64,000 bases of DNA from Argyresthia goedartella (lineage: Eukaryota > Arthropoda > Insecta > Lepidoptera > Argyresthiidae): the NCBI GenBank assembly GCA_949825045.1, contig OX463824.1:25032501-25096500 (forward strand), read 5' to 3'. Shown piece after piece: positions 61,473 to 64,000 of the stretch. Made by a program: the position numbers and the translations under genes. The notes beneath the pieces are model-generated. The model had not been told where the DNA came from. It saw nothing but the letters and a program-made list of their open reading frames with translations, and did no database searches. The number at the start of each line of letters is the position of its first letter. The first letter of the stretch is position 1.

Positions 61473-61764
61473 AGTCACATACAGTGTAGTGGTACGCCGA
61501 AATAACTGGCTAACTGTGCCTCTGCCACCTCGCATGTGAAAAGGAATATCTACCTACAGGCACAATCAAGTGTATGTAGGTAGTTGTACTACACCAAAGT
61601 ACGGTCGTAGGCCTTTATTACATATTTTATTGAAAATTGCTATTACTATTTACTTAATTTACTTTTTTAATTTTATCAGTTTTAGGAACGATTTATGAAA
61701 ATAAAAAGGGATATTTTGAGGGGTACTATTTTTGTAGATTTATATTCACTTCACAATAATGATC

Positions 61765-62185
61765 ACAAGGATAATAAAAACCGGTCAAGTGCGGGTCTAA
61801 ATCGCGCACGAAGGGTTCCGTACCACCGTTCAATGGAAGCGATGGTGTGGAGTGAATAGTTTGGATTTTACACAGCAAAATATTGTTTACAAAGTTATTG
61901 GTGCGGTTAATTTCACACTCCATGTACGTAACCAGGTGCATCCATAAGTTTGTATGTGGTATTGAAAGAATTGTTGTATGGGAGCCCCCTTAAATATTTC
62001 TTTTATCCTGTTTTTTAGTATTTGTTGTTATAGCGGCAACATAAATACATCATCTGTGAAGATTTCAACTGTCTAACTATCACGGTTCGTGAGGTACAGC
62101 CTGGTGACAGACGGACGGACGGACAGCGGAGTCTTAGTAATAGGGTCCCGTTTGGAACCCTTCGGGTACGGAACCCTAAAAAGTA
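61765..62185 (+). repeat. Full-length copy of the CGGTCAAGTGCGGGTC dispersed repeat
   Basis: It starts ACCGGTCAAGTGCGGGTC and GCACGAAGGGTTCCGTACC. It ends ACGGACAGCGGAGTCTTAGT, AATAGGGTCCCGTTT and TACGGAACCCTAAAAAG. The inverted GGTTCCGTACC/GGTACGGAACC core makes the ends partly complementary. This repeat is widespread in Lepidoptera; its class is not decided here. Confidence 0.7.
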
Positions 62186-62576
62186 GACGATGCATGGTCT
62201 CGCATTGCATCTCGCATCATCGTCAAAACTTTTGCTGCACGGAACCACAAACCAAAACGTCATATGTGTATATATTTTTGTATTTGTTGATTTTTTCAAA
62301 AAGAGCTGAATCAATTTTCGTAAAATTTGTATGGGACTACCTCTGAAATATGACCTACCAATGTAAACAAGAATCATCTAAATCGGTTCATAATTGACGG
62401 AGTAATTGCGTAACAAACACAAAAAAAAACGATGAATCCTCCTCCGTTTTTGAAGTCGGTTATAACAAAGTCACTGGACGTGATGTGAATGATGTGATTC
62501 ATCATAGAACCAAAACGAGTGCACCGATGTCAGTGATTAAGGTATCAGACAATTTTGTATTTATATCCTGTAACTT

Positions 62577-62885
62577 ATGATGTGCTCTGTGGTCTAACGG
62601 GTTTTTACGCTTGCTTCTCACACAGGAGATGCAGGTTCGAAACCTGACCGTGTACCAATGAGATAATTTATTTATCTTTAGTACAGTTTCGGACATTCAG
62701 TGTTTCGGATGACACGTTAAACTGTAGGTCCCGGCTACTATCGCTACGTGGTAGTGGTCGTAAAAACCCCTCCACCAACCCGCACTGAGTCAGCGTGGTG
62801 GAGTATGGCTTAATCTTATTCGTATCCGGGTAAAGGCCTGTGCCCCTCGGTGTGGACATTAATGGGCTACATTTAGTTATTTATT
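62577..62885 (+). mobile_element. tRNA-derived SINE, best preserved copy
   Basis: The head contains an A-box-like TGTGGTCTAACGGG near 62588 and a B box GGTTCGAAACC at 62634-62644. A body with GGATGACACGTTAAACTGTA and GGTAAAGGCCTGTGCCCC follows, with a TTATTTATTATTTATAAC tail. The head matches the antisense copies at 5223-5482 and 54950-55145. Confidence 0.75.
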
Positions 62886-62917
62886 ATTTATAACTAATGA
62901 TGATGTATGTATAGTGA

Positions 62918-63362
62918 AAACCGGCCAAGCTCGAGTTGGACTCGTGCACAAAGGGTTTCGTACCAAGTACTTACACAACTGTTTATTTGTTTTGGTCACA
63001 ATACTAATTTCATTATGATTTGGCGTTTTCAATATTTGATGTTTATATAAAGTCATTATCTGGCTTCACGGTTGTAAATTGGCCGAATCCGGCTCCAAAA
63101 CCAGCTTAATTTTTATATAACAGATATTAATTTCTGACACATCGAATTTCGGCATGTCGTAGTTCATGAATGATACACAGAGCTACATGATGTCTGATAT
63201 GTCTGATATATCTGGCATCTCGGTTGGAAGTTGGCATTTGAATGTTAAAAACGAAAATTCATAATGAAAAAAGTAAGATATACCAAAATAAAAAACAATT
63301 GTGAACGTGAACTTGTTAAGAAACCCTTTGTGCGAGAGTCCAATTCGCAAATGCCCGTTTTT
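62918..63362. repeat. Inverted pair of diverged CGGCCAAG-type repeat ends
   Basis: The left end (AAAACCGGCCAAGCTCGAGT, TTGGACTCGTGCACAAAGGG) is matched in inverted form at 63320-63362 (CCCTTTGTGCGAGAGTCCAA). It is probably a fold-back derivative of the family at 61765-62185. Confidence 0.55.
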
Positions 63363-63787
63363 ATCAAGACGTCATAAATTACAAGATACAAATCATCTAA
63401 TACATAAATGATTGAAATCGGTGCACATCATTGAGTATGAAAAAAATATTAGAAAAATTCACAATTTTCGCTGCCATATTCAATTTCTTAAACGGTATTT
63501 TTTTTAATTAAAGATTTCAATACAAATCGATCACTGAAATCGGTGAAGCTATTTTAATTTAAAAAATATAAAAATATGCAGCAGCTTCTTGGAAAATTCC
63601 GCCATTGAATTAGGTAGGTACTCAGTGAATAAAAATTTCAGTTCTACTGATGAAGTCATCCGTACCGTGTTCGTACCTATCCCTTGTAGGTATCGGCTTG
63701 CTTTCAGCCTAAAATGCAGTTTAATTTTGCTAAGGCCTACAATTTGTACTGATGTAGGTTATTGAAGGTCATAGGTCAAGTTAACAC

Positions 63788-63934
63788 TACCCCCGTAGCA
63801 CGTTCAACGCGGGGGGGATGTCGCGACGCGGGAAAGTGAGGGACGGAGCTATTTCGAGCGTATAGCCATAGTATAAATGTCTCTCACTTTCTCTCATCGC
63901 TACACCCCGCGCGGGGGTGAACATGCTACGGGTG
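63788..63934. mobile_element. ~145-bp GC-rich fold-back MITE
   Basis: CCCGTAGCACGTTCAACGCG at the left is inverted and diverged at the right (GGGGGTGAACATGCTACGGG). Inner arms AAAGTGAGGGAC and GTCTCTCACTTT also pair. It is non-coding and stands out in the AT-rich surroundings. Confidence 0.75.
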
Positions 63935-64000
63935 GAATGTATTTCTACAGCGTACCTCCTCTCAAAACGCCAGGTTGTTTTGACGCAACGCGATTTTTAA

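Noticed and set aside
61284..61505. 73-codon frame after 61284
   Set aside because: It spans a small inverted-repeat element and has no similarity or conserved context.

Overview
The window looks like nuclear DNA of a moth or butterfly (Lepidoptera). The evidence is intron-rich genes with short exons, an AT-rich background, many tRNA-derived SINEs, small inverted-repeat elements and remnants of several LINE types, and a DIRS-like retrotransposon. All assignments were made by reading translations and aligning by eye. No database search was run.

Layout. 1-3.9 kb: a decayed DIRS-like tyrosine-recombinase retrotransposon, a fold-back sequence and a LINE 3' tail. 4.56-28.78 kb (+): 14 exons that join in frame into 719 codons of glutamyl-prolyl-tRNA synthetase (EPRS), covering only the N-terminal GST-like and glutamyl-tRNA synthetase half. 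Its introns carry SINEs, MITEs, a 5'-truncated LINE with target-site duplication, a 3.7-kb DNA transposon with convergent ORFs, and a 4.5-kb terminal-inverted-repeat element. The 3' ends of two consecutive exons, with their 5' splice sites, have been tandemly amplified. The expected WHEP and prolyl-tRNA synthetase exons were not found in the remaining 35 kb.

28.8-40.0 kb: gene-poor, with LINE pieces in both orientations, an 18-copy 46-bp minisatellite, a 1.1-kb fold-back element and a 3-kb inverted repeat with about 1.25-kb arms. 40.0-48.9 kb (-): a gene with seven coding exons (1608 aa) whose last ~325 residues are a highly diverged kinase domain, closest in pattern to the PRP4 splicing kinase. 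It lacks the DFG aspartate and other key residues and is preceded by about 1280 mostly low-complexity residues. 48.9-58.1 kb: nested inverted-repeat elements and LINE remnants. 58.16-60.40 kb (-): a five-exon gene (609 aa) for an unrecognised, probably nuclear protein with nine 20-residue repeats and an RS-like basic motif. 60.4-64 kb: SINE and MITE copies.

The three genes show no operon-like relation. EPRS serves translation. The kinase-like gene and the repeat-protein gene lie in tandem on the minus strand, and both products look nuclear. A functional link between them is only a guess.
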